Shown here: positions 37,026 to 48,990 of the stretch, piece by piece
How positions within the stretch are numbered: position 1 is the first letter of the stretch
How the letters are laid out: every line of letters starts with the position of its first letter
NCBI RefSeq assembly: GCF_034702125.1
Contig: NC_085876.1
Span: 26,826,052-26,890,051 of the forward strand
Direction of reading: 5' to 3'
DNA length: 64,000 bases
From: Engraulis encrasicolus
Lineage: Eukaryota > Chordata > Actinopteri > Clupeiformes > Engraulidae
The notes under the pieces: generated by a model
What the model was told of the DNA's origin: nothing
Seen by the model: the letters and a program-made list of their open reading frames with translations, nothing else
The model's database searches: none
Made by a program: the position numbers and the translations under genes

Positions 37026-37492
37026 GTAAGACCAGTTACAGTAGATTACACTATTCTATTGCCCCTACGCCCTGCTGGCACAGTACCACGAGAACAAAGA
37101 GGTAAGAAGACCCAAGGCACACTTACAGTAGATTACACTATTCTATTGCCCCTACGCCCTGCTGGGACAGTACCACAAGAACAAAGAGGTAAGACACCCA
37201 CACTATTGCCCCTACGCCCTGCTGGGACAGTACCACGAGAACAAAGAGGTGAGACCAGTTACAGAAGATTACACTATTCTACTGCCCCTACAGTACCACG
37301 AGAACAAAGAGGTAAGACCCTCAAGTCATTATAGATCACAGTAGATTACACCATCCTACTGCCCCAGTGCAATAGGATGGTCTATCCAATAGGGTGCCCT
37401 GCTCGGACAGTACCACGAACACAAAGAGTTGACAATGAGAAGTACTTCATACTATTAGATTAGACTATGCAATCCAAGAGCATCTCCTACTG

Positions 37493-37883
37493 CAGAGCTA
37501 TTCAAATGGCGGCCCTGGGGCCAGATGCGGCCCTTGGATGGCAAGGTTCTGCCCCCCCCACAAGGTCGGAACTAAATGAAAACAAATATGTGTGCTATAT
37601 GTGGCCGTGCATAATTTGCGATCACTGATCAAGGTTGGGCATATATCTCCTATGCATTTACATGAGAGTGAAATCTTATCTAAAACAGTCTCATAAATAG
37701 ACCATCCTAACGTTACTTAGAAATAGAGAAGTGAATATCTGGTCTGTCTGGAAAGCTATCTGCTTGTTTCGCACCCTAACCTCGGACCGTGCTGCTCGCA
37801 GTTATACAGCTTCTATGTTCGGCCCCTTTACTGGAAGGAATTTGAAAAACTGGCCCTCGGTGACTTTTAATTGAATACCCATG
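37493..37883. mobile_element. hAT-type element inserted in the exon-tail array
   Basis: The flanks TCCTACTG (37485-37492 and 37884-37891) are an exact 8-bp target duplication derived from the exon sequence. The termini CAGAGCTATTCAA and TTGAATACCCATG are imperfect inverted repeats. The interior GGCGGCCCTGGGGCCAGATG resembles hAT ends common in fish. Non-coding. Confidence 0.88.
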
Positions 37884-38174
37884 TCCTACTGGTCAGACGG
37901 TAGCGTGAAAACAAAGACCTAAGAACCAAGTCATTATATACAGTATATTAGATTAGGTAGATATTAAAGTCCAACATGGGGTGATCTCCATGAGCCATTC
38001 TATTGCCCCTGTGCCCTGCTGGGCCAGTACCATAAGAACAAAGAGGTAAGTAAGTCGATTACAGTAGATTACTCAATTCTGTTGCCCACATGCCCTGCTC
38101 GGACAGTACCACAAACACAAAGGCAGTGAGAGTGTGACAGTGACAGTGAGAAGTACTATTAGATTAGGCTACGC

Positions 38175-38464
38175 CAGTGTTTCTCAAACTTTTCGTACCA
38201 TTCCCCCCTTCAGACGAAGGGTGTCTGTCTGCGCCCCCCTCGAGCAAAATGGTTACGAAAGTACAAATACCGTAAATAGGCCTTCGTAAAGTTTATTAGA
38301 GCCTAATATACACGTACCGGTATATGGCCTATGATGTTCTCTAAATATTAGTGAACAAATTAATGAATATATTGTGATTGTAAAGTGAATGTGTTGAATC
38401 AATGGCAAAACAGAAAGGTATTAAAAAAGAAAAAACTTCTGACTTCATGCTTCATGAAACACTG
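38175..38464. mobile_element. hAT-type MITE inserted in the exon-tail array
   Basis: The flanks GGCTACGC (38167-38174 and 38465-38472) are an exact 8-bp target duplication. The termini are CAGTGTTTCTCAAAC and CATGAAACACTG. Confidence 0.92.
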
Positions 38465-38974
38465 GGCTACGCAATCCATGAGTATCTCCTGCTACTGGTC
38501 AGACGGTAGCATGAAAAGAAAGACCTAAGAACCAAGTCATCATATATTAGATTAGATAAATATTAAATCACAGCATAGGGGTGATATCCATGAGGATCTC
38601 ACGCTGCCCCTACGTCCTCAGTATCACTGACCTGTACCACGAAAACAAGAGGTGAGAATCAATGAAGACATGGTGAGATTAGATTGAATTATTTGATGTT
38701 TTTTCCGTCATCTCCATGAGCCTACCCCCTACTCAGACATTAGCAAAGAGGCGAGAAGTCATACTGAAGGCCAAATAAGAATCATATAAGAATAAGGTTT
38801 GAAGGTTAGGAAGGCCAAAAAGCTTGTGTTTTTTAGTGCATCAATGTCACAGAAGACTAGGTTGTTTTAGGATCTGATTTCATAGGAAGAAAAAAATCCA
38901 CATTTTTGTGTTACTATTTTGTATGGGATATTGATGTGTCTTTTATGCATATGGTGGTCTTCTATTCATCTAAC

Positions 38975-38978
<4 letters not shown>

Positions 38979-39062
<84 letters not shown>

Positions 39063-39063
39063 G
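38979..39063 (+). promoter_or_regulatory. SLC45A4: (CT)n polypyrimidine tract and 3' splice site of SLC45A4 exon H
   Basis: About 40 CT units lead directly into CTCTGCAG at 39056-39063. The microsatellite is the polypyrimidine tract of the last coding exon. Confidence 0.88.
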
Positions 39064-39492
39064 TACATCCACCACAGCCCCGGCAACTCCAAGCGCGGCT
39101 TCGGCATCGACTGCGCCATCCTGTCGTGCCAGGTGTACATCTCCCAGATCCTGGTGGCGTCGGCGCTGGGCGCGGTGGTGGAGGCGGTGGGCAGCGTGCG
39201 CGTCATCCCCATCGTGGCCTCCGGGGGATCCTTCCTGGGCTTCCTCACCGCCTTCTTCCTGGTCATCTACCCGCAGGACGGAGACAACCACCACCACGGG
39301 CACCACGGCCACAAGGGCGGCGGTAGCGAGCAGACCAAAGCGCTGACGTCCTCCTCCGCCAACTCGACTCTGAAAGGTCACCACCGTGGCGAGGAGGACG
39401 AGGAGGAGGTGATGGAGAAACCCAGCGTGCTCAAGCTGACGCGGAAAGGCACCAAGGTGGAGTGCAAAGTGGAGTGTGAGTCTACGCTGTAG
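39064..39492 (+). CDS. SLC45A4: SLC45A4 exon H (helices 11-12 and C-terminus, stop at 39490)
   Basis: The exon has 142 codons plus TAG, entered in phase 0. The peptide YIHHSPGNSKRGFGIDCAIL leads into helix 11 (VYISQILVASALGAVVEAVG) and helix 12 (VIPIVASGGSFLGFLTAFFL, ending VIYP). The cytosolic tail has a His/Gly-rich stretch (NHHHGHHGHKGGG), an acidic GEEDEEEV segment and the conserved block EKPSVLKLTRKGTK. The His-rich part looks specific to fish or to this lineage. This is the last coding exon. The eight visible exons total 2,477 bases and read in one frame for 824 complete residues, somewhat longer than the corresponding human part because of the low-complexity insertions. Confidence 0.96.
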   Translation, partial: YIHHSPGNSKRGFGIDCAILSCQVYISQILVASALGAVVEAVGSVRVIPIVASGGSFLGFLTAFFLVIYPQDGDNHHHGHHGHKGGGSEQTKALTSSSANSTLKGHHRGEEDEEEVMEKPSVLKLTRKGTKVECKVECESTL

Positions 39493-40794
39493 AAACGGCA
39501 GCCTGACCTGGGCAGTCTAGTACATGTGGCTGAGACGAAAACACCAGACCTACCAACTGCTGGAGGAAAAAAAACAAAGCAAGCGTGAAGTTACTGTATG
39601 TGAACGAATGCAGACGAAGCAGCTCCTCAACACTCTGCAAAATGATTGTGATGAACAGCACCTTTGTTAGCATGGACACACACACAGCCTACACACAGAC
39701 ACTCCATCACCTCAGAATCGTCATAGTCAGTGAGGTTGAAACATTCCGATCGGTGTGCTCAACCACCTCCACCACCCCCACCACCCTGTGTCAGTTTCTT
39801 GAATGCATCCAAGAAAGAACGACGGAGTCAGTGAAGCTAGGAGGTTATGGATGGAGGCGAGGACAGAACTCTGAGACAAGAGACCTTTGAAACGTTTGCT
39901 GTTTTGTTTTTCTTTCTCGGAGACATCTTTTGTCTTCTGTCTTTGTTTTATGTCTCATATGTGTATGTGTGTGTGTGTGTGTGTGTATGTATGTTCGTAT
40001 GTATGTTACATGCGTTGGTGTGTGTCTGTGTTTTTCCTCTCTCTTGTTGGCCAGGCCTGGTTGGTCTCAGGACTAAGTGGTGTGGAGCGGGCGCTTCTGC
40101 TTTTCGCCCGTCTCTCCCTCTCAGGGCCACCAGGGGGCGCGATAGCCTCTCTGGTCGCGACACATCAGGGGACGGAAGGGGCCATGGAAGTGTGTCTCAG
40201 GACGGGTTGAAGGGACTCTGTGAATCTGTGAAAGACTGCACGCCTCTCTGACACACTTTGAACGCCACTCCGGCATAAAGATGAAGACAGAAAAAAGACA
40301 AATCTGAGAATATTTTTCTTTGGATATACATACAATATATACACATATAGAGATATATATACACACAAACATATATTTTCCTTTAAGTTATTATTCTTAG
40401 ACATTTTTTTTTCTTTTTCTTATTTGACCTAATGTCTCAGATTGGAGACATTGCAAGTTACCCAAAGTTGCCCACCCAGTTCGGATTACTCTGTTGGGAG
40501 TAATGTGGTGGACTAACGAACTTTGATACTTTTCTGTGGCTTTATTTGAGAAACAAATGTAAAAAAAACAAGCTGGTGTATTGAGGTGCATGCATAGTCA
40601 GGTGAATGCACTAACAGAATGCATGCCAAGTCAGGGTGAAAGAGACTTTATATTGCCCTGTGTTTATGGTCGGAGTGCACACAATCGAACACTGTGTGGG
40701 AAACCAGGCACTCTGGCCTCACCTGCGTGGGTTACTCACTGCTGAACTCTGTGTGTGTCTGTGTGTGTGGAGTGGTCCTCTCGTCCTCCGTTTA

Positions 40795-40906
<112 letters not shown>

Positions 40907-41421
40907 CTAACATTCAACAGCTTTCAGTGTGTGAATCCTGACATTGCCACCTCAAGGGCATTAAGATCTCACAGTGTGGTCAAAACACTTTTTTTGTTTT
41001 TTGTTTTTGGAATCAATTTATATATGAAAAAGAAAAACAAATCTCAATGCTGCATCAATGGATAGAGTGTTGTTAGCCTATACCAAATGGAAGAGGAGGA
41101 GGAGGAATAGGAAACAGGTGAAGTGCTTTTTTTGGAAAGGACATTTTGCTTTTTTTTTTGTTGTTGTTGTTTTGATTTGCTTTTCACGACTCACTTTTTG
41201 TTTTTGTTTTCTTTGTCAGCATTGGCTGGCTGTTGTCTCAACATGAGCTGAAAGCTCTGCGCTGGATGTTACTTCCTGGGTGTATGCGTATATCCGGGCG
41301 TGCCTGAGGTGGTGAGGTGGGTGAGGGGTGGGAAACTATATATTATTATATAAATATATATATATATATAAATATGTAAGAAGGTTTAGCTGACGGTGCC
41401 TGTTTGCTGGTAGCACTTTTG

Positions 41422-41573
41422 GGGCCTATACTACAAAGCTGGTTCAGGATAAGTTAAGGTTAAGTTAGGAGGTAAATCATCCAATACAAGAGCCTTTCCA
41501 GGCTCTTCTATTAGATTATTTACCTGTTAACTTAACCGTAACTTATCCTGAACCAGCATTGTAGTATAGGCCC
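41422..41573. mobile_element. Palindromic MITE in the SLC45A4 3' UTR
   Basis: GGGCCTATACTACAAAGCTG, GTTCAGGATAAGTTAAGGTT is mirrored by AACCGTAACTTATCCTGAAC, CAGCATTGTAGTATAGGCCC. The arms are about 70 bp with a small loop. If transcribed in the UTR it would form a long, stable stem. Confidence 0.9.
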
Positions 41574-42468
41574 TTGGAGCAGAACTTGAACTGTGCAGAA
41601 ATTAGCGTTAAGGTTAAGTAAGAAGAAAAAAAAATGTAGCGGCATCTCTGTTGAGGTTTTTTTGTTTGTTTCCCTGTTTAACTTTCTCATTTTTTCCCCT
41701 CCCAAACACATCTCCCTGTTGTCGTCTCTCACATCTGCAAAAACAGTATTGAGTCTGGCGTGTTCTTTGACTAGTCTGTTTACACTTGCACCCTAGTTTG
41801 CTGCATGTTCGTTCTACTGGGGGATTGGGGTGGGGAGGGGTTGGTAAATGCACTCCTCAATCAGAGCATTTTTCGTTTCTTTGATTTCCTCTGTAAAAAC
41901 TCCTGCACTAGCCTTCGCCCCCCATGCTCAGCTCTTCCACCCAAATTCCAGTCCGTTTTTTTTTTCTTTTTTCTCTCACTTAACATTTGCACAGCTTGAG
42001 ATTTTTTTGTAAGACCAGGGTGACAACCCATAGTTGTGGACTACATAGTTCTCCATATTAGGGAGGAGTTGCTTTGTGATTGATGTATTAGAGGCATACT
42101 GTTGGGTCTGATGATTCTATATAGTCAACAAATTGCTATGTGATTGGCAAAGGAGCATACAGTAATCAGTGCAGAAATTCTTCAAAAGCTCTTTCCTTTC
42201 CGTATTGTTGGACAGACGACAGATGTGTTGCTTTTTGATTCCGGCCCTGGTTTTCTCAGAACTATCAGCTGAGGTCTAATGTTACCACATCAGGTATATA
42301 TTTTTTCTCTCTCTCATTTTTTGAAATGGTTTCCATTTTATGTTACCAATCTCAGTTTAGTCGAATTGCTACAACAGGACTGGCTTTTTTGCCATTGTTC
42401 TGTCTAAAAGTCCATTTATTGCAGGCCGTCTCGGAGACGCCGCCCTTTGAAGCTGGGCAAACGATGGA

Positions 42469-42486
42469 AATAAAAAAAGAAATAAA
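42469..42486 (+). terminator. SLC45A4: Candidate polyadenylation signals of SLC45A4
   Basis: Two AATAAA hexamers 12 bp apart in an A-rich context, followed by TATATTATATTATTCTT. Later candidates are at 43422 and 43589. Confidence 0.5.
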
Positions 42487-44263
42487 AGTATATTATATTA
42501 TTCTTCCTGACAAAGCAGGCAAATAATCAGTTGCAATAATACTATCTATCTGCCTCAGTGATGGTGATTGTGCTTATGACGCTGAGGTGAAGAAGACCTT
42601 GTCATGCATGAATGGTTCTTGGTGTGTGTTCTGCTTAACTTTAAAAACAGAAATGTACTTTTTTTTCAAGAACAGTTGTCTTTCTTTATATACTTGAAGT
42701 GCAAATTGAGTGTTTTCTGAGAAGCAATGGGGCGTGTGTTTAGCTCCAAACCTCTTTGTCACAGATTGCAAGAATGTTGAACTTGTAGAGTTGATTTTTG
42801 AAAATTGGCCCTTTGCCCAAGAAGAAGGCCTTTAGATTCTGTCAGGGGATTAACGTCAAGATCTGAATGTAACGTAATAACTAGTTTGTTTTTTTCTCTT
42901 TTATGTTACGAGCAGGACATCTGACATTGCACAGAACTTGCACATACAGTTTTAGGAAAAAATCATCTTGCAAAAGAAAACAATTACTGAACTGTGGATA
43001 TTTATTTTTTTGACCTCTTGTTACATGGACACAACTTTTATTTAAGGAAGAAAATATATATTTACAGAGATATATTTACAGTAGAGTTAATGCAAGGGAT
43101 GTGGATTGATGACTGGAATTCAATTATGAGTGTGTGCGTGTGTGCGTGCATACATGCGTGCTAGTGCAAATGTGTGCGCGTGTGTGCTTGAGTGAGTGTG
43201 CGTGCAAATCAAAAATCCCACCTCAGTTTAGCCCTTTCACATCTCTGGTTTACAAATCACTCTAACGATCCCACTGCAAAACAGAAAAAATCTTCTTTTG
43301 ATCACTCATTTAAACTTTTTGAAGAATGCACAGGTTGCTTTCTCAGTTGATTTATTTTAACCATAGAGAAAAAAATCAAGGGTTTTTTGTTTTCATTGAC
43401 AATTTATTTTAAGTCTTAGAAAATAAAAGTGGGGGTTGCAAACTTTTTCTCAAAGTTAATATGGATGTTATTTTAAGTTGCAAAAGAAATCCTTTTGAGT
43501 GGGGAAATGCAGAATATTTGCAGTGTACTATATGCCTTGTTATTCAAAGAAGTTGTAAATATTCATTTAAATAGTTTCTTTTGCTGCTATTAAAAGCTGA
43601 TTATTTTATATTAGGGTTTTGTTTTTCTATAAGACATGTATATAAGTCTGTACATAAGCTTGAGCCTTCTAATATAGAAATACTGAAAAAACCCACACTG
43701 TATTGAATGCAACTTTAAAGAATCTTAACCAAACTGTCACCTGTGTCTGTGTGTTCTTGTCTATTTCTTAATCTTAATGTTCAAATGAACTCCCTTATCA
43801 CTCTCACATCATGCATCCATACAACACTTTAATTGTCTGCAGAACTTTCCCATTGAGAAGTGTATACATTGAAACCTAGTTTGGGTTGTATGGGGCGGTG
43901 GGGAACATGGTACCCCCTTTCCACTGCTACTTTATGGATGTAAAACAGCAGGTTTGAGGTGTACTTACATACAAGTTAAAGGCCTATTACCCCTTTAAAT
44001 ATTTTTACTCCCCATTAATAGAGGTGCGATTCACTCTGTGAATTGAAATGTCATGGTAGTCTGGGCCGTATTTGAAGATGTGTTCATTAGGTCCTGTGTA
44101 AATGACTGTGCCCATGCCATGTGTGTCCTTGACAACAGTGGGTGTGAGGAGGAGGAGGAAGGTGAGCATGGTAATTTGGGTCTTTTCTCGTAGTATGACA
44201 AAGGTAGCTAGAGGGGAGAAGAGAGGCTACACGGTAAACCAGAAGAGAGGCTAAACAGTAGGC

Positions 44264-44570
44264 CAGTGGTTCTTAACATTTTTTACTTAAAGCATCCCCT
44301 TACCTGTGCCAAAGACAAGTCGTCCAACCCAAACTTCTACACGTGTATACGCACTGAAAAAGGATTGAAGTGATTAATTACAATGACTCTTGCTTGAGAC
44401 ACTAATCAATATCTTAATGCATTTACATGGGGACCAAAACATGTATCAATTTGGTTTTGATTTGGCCTAATTATAATGTTCGCAAGTCAAGTTTTGGTCA
44501 CAACCTCAACACAAACAAAATTCTGTGCAACCCCTGAAATCTCTGTCGCACCCCAGGTTAAGAACCACTG
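44264..44570. mobile_element. hAT-type MITE
   Basis: The termini CAGTGGTTCTTAAC and GTTAAGAACCACTG are exact 14-bp inverted repeats. The flanks CAGTAGGC and CAGTAGAT match at 6 of 8. Confidence 0.88.
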
Positions 44571-45542
44571 CAGTAGATTACACTTATGAAACATTAAACA
44601 TCAATATAATCTGAATTTACACAAATGAGCAGCCATGCATACATTTAATTCATTGGCACAGTGTATGTCTTCAGTGTCCATTCAGCCACTCACCCGTTTG
44701 CTGATGACATGACAGTATAGATTAATGGATATTTAGTGCAAAGTTATGAATTTAGAAGACAAATCTGCAGTGGCTCCTTGAGAAACAAGTTATTTGAGTG
44801 TTTGTATCCAGATGTGTTGTAGTTTGTAATTACAATGCTTGGCTCCAACATTTCAGTAACATTTCAGCATTAAAGGTACACTGTGTAAGATTTGAAGTAG
44901 TTTATTTTCAGAATCCATGGTACCCCATTCACTAATGTTACCTTTTTTCATGAATACCACCACCATCAAATGAAAAGTATTCATTATGACTGGAAAATTG
45001 CACTTTTCATACATGAAAAGGGGGATCCAAGGTCTGCCATTTTGAATTTCCAGAAATAGCCATTTTTAGCTGCAAAACTAATTGTTCTTGGGCCATACTA
45101 GAAAATATTAGTTAATTACTTTGTAAACTTTCATGAAAAGATCAAAATTGGCAATAGGCAATCCAATTTCAATGAGCAGCACAGTTGCAGTAACCTACCT
45201 TTTATTTTACCATTTCCTGCACCGTGTACCTTTAAGTTACTGCAAGCAAACTAGCCTATATGTTTGTAACAGACTGTATAACATAAAATAATATTACATT
45301 AATGTAACTGAGCAGCTATAACTCAAGCCTGTCCAGTATATAGAGAGGCCAGTAGCTGGGGCATTGAGCCTCACAATCATGAATAGTGATGATGGCGCCA
45401 CCTGATGGAGTGCAGACGTAGTAGCTGTTCGCATATAATTATTTCAGGATGTGAGCAAATGTAACCAAATGCTGCCACCTTATGGAGTAAATTGTAACTT
45501 TACCTTTTTATTACCAACTTCAAAGTACAAACACTTTCACCC

Positions 45543-45549
<7 letters not shown>

Positions 45550-45582
<33 letters not shown>

Positions 45583-45608
45583 GCGTGTGCGTGTGCGTGT
45601 GTGTGTGC
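45550..45608. repeat. (GT)n microsatellite with GC interruptions
   Basis: About 15 GT units, then GTGTGC variants. Confidence 0.9.
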
Positions 45609-45799
45609 CCTACAGACAACTAAATGGCTACATTAGTCACCATATGGCTTTCCTTTTTTTAATTTTTTTTTTGGTCTTTTTCTTTTTGTGTGTGAAATAT
45701 ATATTTTAGTAATGCTTAACAAATATCTTGTGTGCTGTTTATTAAACTATGGCACCACCATTGTGTCATACTGGGAAAGTACAACTTGCTCAGCCTTGA

Positions 45800-46086
45800 A
45801 AACATCATACGATGTTCTGCTCTATTCATAAAATCATTCTCAACACAGCACCTCCACCTCTAAGAACATTTGTTCAACCCTGCTCTGAACAGATGAGCAG
45901 AACCTCAAGATCCACCAGTAGGGGTGATTGTAGTCTCCCAAACCGACAAACTGCTTTTGCTCAATCAGCCTTCTCTTTCAGGGCAACCAAAACATGGAAC
46001 GGTGACCTAAACAGTATTACTGATTATGAGGCCTTCTCAAGGGGTGTGAAAAAATGGATATTAACCAACCAGTCTCATCAACACTA
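45800..46086 (+). mobile_element. 3' end of a LINE ORF2 (L2/Rex-like)
   Basis: The frame 45812-46084 encodes RTSRSTSRGDCSLPNRQTAF, AQSAFSFRATKTWNGD and FSRGVKKWILT. A 'R-S-x-R-G-D-x-x-x-P' block followed by 'F-x-x-R-A-x-K-x-W-N' is the usual C-terminal tail of fish L2/CR1-type ORF2 proteins after the reverse transcriptase. The catalytic RT part is absent, so this is a 5'-truncated relic with a still open frame. Confidence 0.75.
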
Positions 46087-46127
46087 ATCATAGTATTGTA
46101 ATCAACATATGATTCATAACTATATAT

Positions 46128-46262
<135 letters not shown>

Positions 46263-46563
46263 GTGTTTGTATGCACCTATGGCCTATGGCTGTTCTTATC
46301 TATACAGTATATACTGTATTTTAATGTTGTTGTACCTGTCCAAGAACTGCAAATGGAAACTAGAAATGCATTCTCACAGAAAATGCTGGAAGCGGGCTTG
46401 CCTTTGGGGGCAGAGATGAAACAAAGTACTATTGAGAAAACAAAGCTAAAAGAAATCTTGGAAAAACTCCATCCACCCAGTCAGAAGTTATGGTCCAAAC
46501 AATTCAGCCATCTTGGATTCAGCCATCTTGAAAGTGTTGTAGCTCTGCGTTTTGGGGATATAC

Positions 46564-47140
46564 TAAATGACATACATGGTATTTTAAGTTGGCTAAGGAA
46601 CACTGCATATGATAAAATTTTGAAAATCAACATGGCTTCGAGCGGGATTAGAACTCACAACCTCCATATCTGTAATCCAACCCCTTTGCCATTGATATTA
46701 AATGACATACAATACATGATATTTGAAGTTGGCTAAGGAACACTGCATATGAAATCATTTTGAAAATCAACATGGCTTCGACTGGGGTTCGAACCTCCAA
46801 CCCCCATATCCCTGATTCAGCACATTTGCCATTCATACTAAATGACAGACATGGCATTTTAAGTTGGCCAAGGAACACTGCATATGATATAATTTTGAAA
46901 ATCAACATGGCTTTGACTGGGATTCGAACCCCCAACCTCAATATCTGTAATTCAGCACATTTGCCATCCATACTAAATGATATAGGCTACATGGCATTTT
47001 AAGTCGGCCAAGGAACGCTGCATATGATATAATTTAGAAAATCAACATGGCTTCGGGTGGGATTCGAACTCTCAACCTCCATCTCTCTAATGCAGCAGCA
47101 TGCATTACCAGTAAGCCAAGCAGCTAATTGTCATGCATAG
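46564..47140 (-). repeat. Tandem array of tRNA-like units, about 137 bp each, four copies
   Basis: Units start AAATGACATAC or similar at 46564, 46700, 46840 and 46975. Each contains AAGGAACACTGCATATGA, AAAATCAACATGGCTT and a minus-strand B-box-like GGGATTCGAAC.C.CAACCTC. It looks like a tRNA-derived (SINE-like) sequence amplified in tandem. Confidence 0.85.
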
Positions 47141-47659
47141 TCCAGAAGAGGCTATATTAGTTTGCATTGCAGAGCTGAACAATACACTTCTAGAATGCTT
47201 GCTCGCACCTGCTCACAGACTTCTATATTTCTGTTATACTATACACGTCAGTGCACCTGCTCGTTAAGAATAGAATCTTGAGACAGTGACAGTTGAAATG
47301 GAACTCTTCACTGGCTGCACCTGTTGTGATTGACTGAAAGACAGTTATTATTGAGCTCTAAACTGGGGAGAAAATGAGAATGAGTTTTTTGTCTTTACAA
47401 CATCGTTGTAAAAAAACTAAAAGGAGTTGGCACATGTCCTTTTCACAGATCGGAGTCATGCTTGTGATCTCTCTAACAGTCTTTGAATGAAGTTTATAGG
47501 TTAAATTTTTCAGGCACAAATGGACCTCCGTGTGGGACATGCGCTGATCTCTTGAAAAATGCACTTTTCCAAAGACTGGGATTCTCCATAGAGCCAGGTC
47601 TGTTTTTTTTACAAACCTGCCATTTAAAAAGTATTGGGAGTTGGGAGATGAAACTTTCA

Positions 47660-48095
47660 CAATTTGGAGACATCCCATAGAGCTCGCTAACAACGCGTCA
47701 ACTAAACTTCTAGGTGAAAGTGTTGATGTTTTATGACCGAAAAAAGCCTCCTACACTCTAATCTTTAGAGTGGCGGAACTTTGGTTCATGGAGGTTCCAC
47801 CACTGTTTTCAATGGAGACCCAGGCTTTCACAAAATCGCCAAAAACGGGAAAACGACAAGAGACACGGAGAAGCCTATAACGATACGCGATCTCCAAGCC
47901 GAGCCGGTCGTTTTAGTGTTTGAACGGTGTCTCTATCTCGAAAGGCCTAGGAGGAGATCCATTTTCTATTTTTACTGTCCCCCTGCACAAGAACGATAAT
48001 AATAAGAAACAGGACTTAGAGATTACTATAAACGGGCCTTGCTCTGCAAGGGCCATGCTCTGCATGGTCCTTGCTCCGCAAGCCCGCTTAATTAG
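47660..48095. repeat. Unclassified interspersed repeat, GC-richer block
   Basis: It differs in composition from its surroundings (many CG dinucleotides) and ends with AATAATAAGAAACAGGACTT and a set of GGCCTTGCTC/GGCCATGCTC/GGTCCTTGCTC near-repeats. The ending resembles a repeat tail I have seen in fish; no protein is recognised. Confidence 0.45.
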
Positions 48096-48421
48096 CTACT
48101 GTATGTAGCTACTGTATAATTTGGCACAAGCCATATTTTTACTTTTGCAAACAATGTCTGTTGTGCATTGGTCCCTGCTGAACTACACTAAATAAACTAA
48201 ACCAAATGAACTATAAACCAGAAAGTGGTAGGTCATGGGTAGGGTCATTTATGGCAGTGAAAATTGGGCTATTGTAATGTTACAACACCCTGGAGCATGG
48301 TCTACTAAAGCAAAAAAAAACTGTTTAGAATATTTTCCATCTCAGTCCTTATGTTTCGGAAAACATCCATCAGATCCAAACATTACAAGATTTGCCATAA
48401 TAAATGTGTGGTACCCTATAG

Positions 48422-48990
48422 CAGTGGTTTTCAAAGTGGGGGCTGGGGACCCCTGGGGGGCTGTGAGGGCATGCCAGGGGGGCTGCGGCAGGTTGGCAGG
48501 AAAAAAAATGCAAAATAAAATTAATAGTTTAATTAATTGAACAATTTAGCCAAAATAAACCAAACATAAGCTAAACAATCCCAATGGAATAACTTTCTTC
48601 TTTACAATGTTTACATATGTAGGCCTACTACACTTCCTTTTGTACTTCGGTACCAACCTAAAAAGAATGCACCAAACAGCAAACTAATGGTTCACATGGG
48701 CTGATAATCTGATAGTCATACTACATCCCTTACATCAGTAAAGTCCCTAAATGGACATATGCTAACCATAACCAGTGCTCTCCCCCATCCTCCTCCATGA
48801 CTGAGGTGCCCTGAGCATGGTACCGTCCCGCTGCACTGCTCCCTAGGGGTGCCATTGAGGGCTGCCCCCTTGCACGGGTGAGGCATAAATGCAATTTCGT
48901 TGTGTGCTGTGTGCAGTGTTCACTTGTGTGCTGTGGAGTGCTGTGACACAATGACAATAGGAGTTGGAGTTTACCAATGGGCTTTCACTT
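48422..48990. repeat. hAT-like end and adjacent SINE-like tail
   Basis: AGCAGTGGTTTTCAAAGTGG then GGGGACCCCTGGGGGG is a hAT-type left end; no matching right end was found. From 48750 to 48980 a segment ends with CACAATGACAATAGGAGTTG, a tail typical of a fish interspersed repeat. Confidence 0.5.

Larger units (their letters stand above)
37026..38760 (+). repeat. SLC45A4: Array of exon G tail-plus-donor copies inside the intron
   Basis: The unit is TGCCCCTACGCCCTGCTGGG, then ACAGTACCACGAGAACAAAG, then AGGTAAG. Good copies have donors (GT) at 37102, 37189, 37249 and 37312, spaced 87, 60 and 63 bp; the first is 76 bp after the true donor. More decayed copies are near 37392-37430, 37980-38050 (including the upstream CTCCATGAGC), 38073-38125, 38590-38655 and 38708-38755. 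Two further copies, 37466-37492 joined to 37884-37985, and 38465-38580, share TACTGGTCAGACGGTAGC and are diverged versions. Most of the 2.04-kb intron is therefore descended from this exon end, with two hAT elements inserted later. Confidence 0.9.

Noticed and set aside
36801..37334. Single 177-codon open frame considered as one exon
   Set aside because: The SLC45A4 reading ends at 37025 with a good donor and joins exon H in frame; the rest is the intronic exon-tail array.
45812..46084. 91-codon open frame considered as a host gene
   Set aside because: The residues match the C-terminal tail of a LINE ORF2 protein, so it is annotated as a transposon relic.
46564..47140. Regularly spaced repeats considered as a CRISPR array
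   Set aside because: Whole ~137-bp units are tandem without unique spacers, and the genome is eukaryotic.
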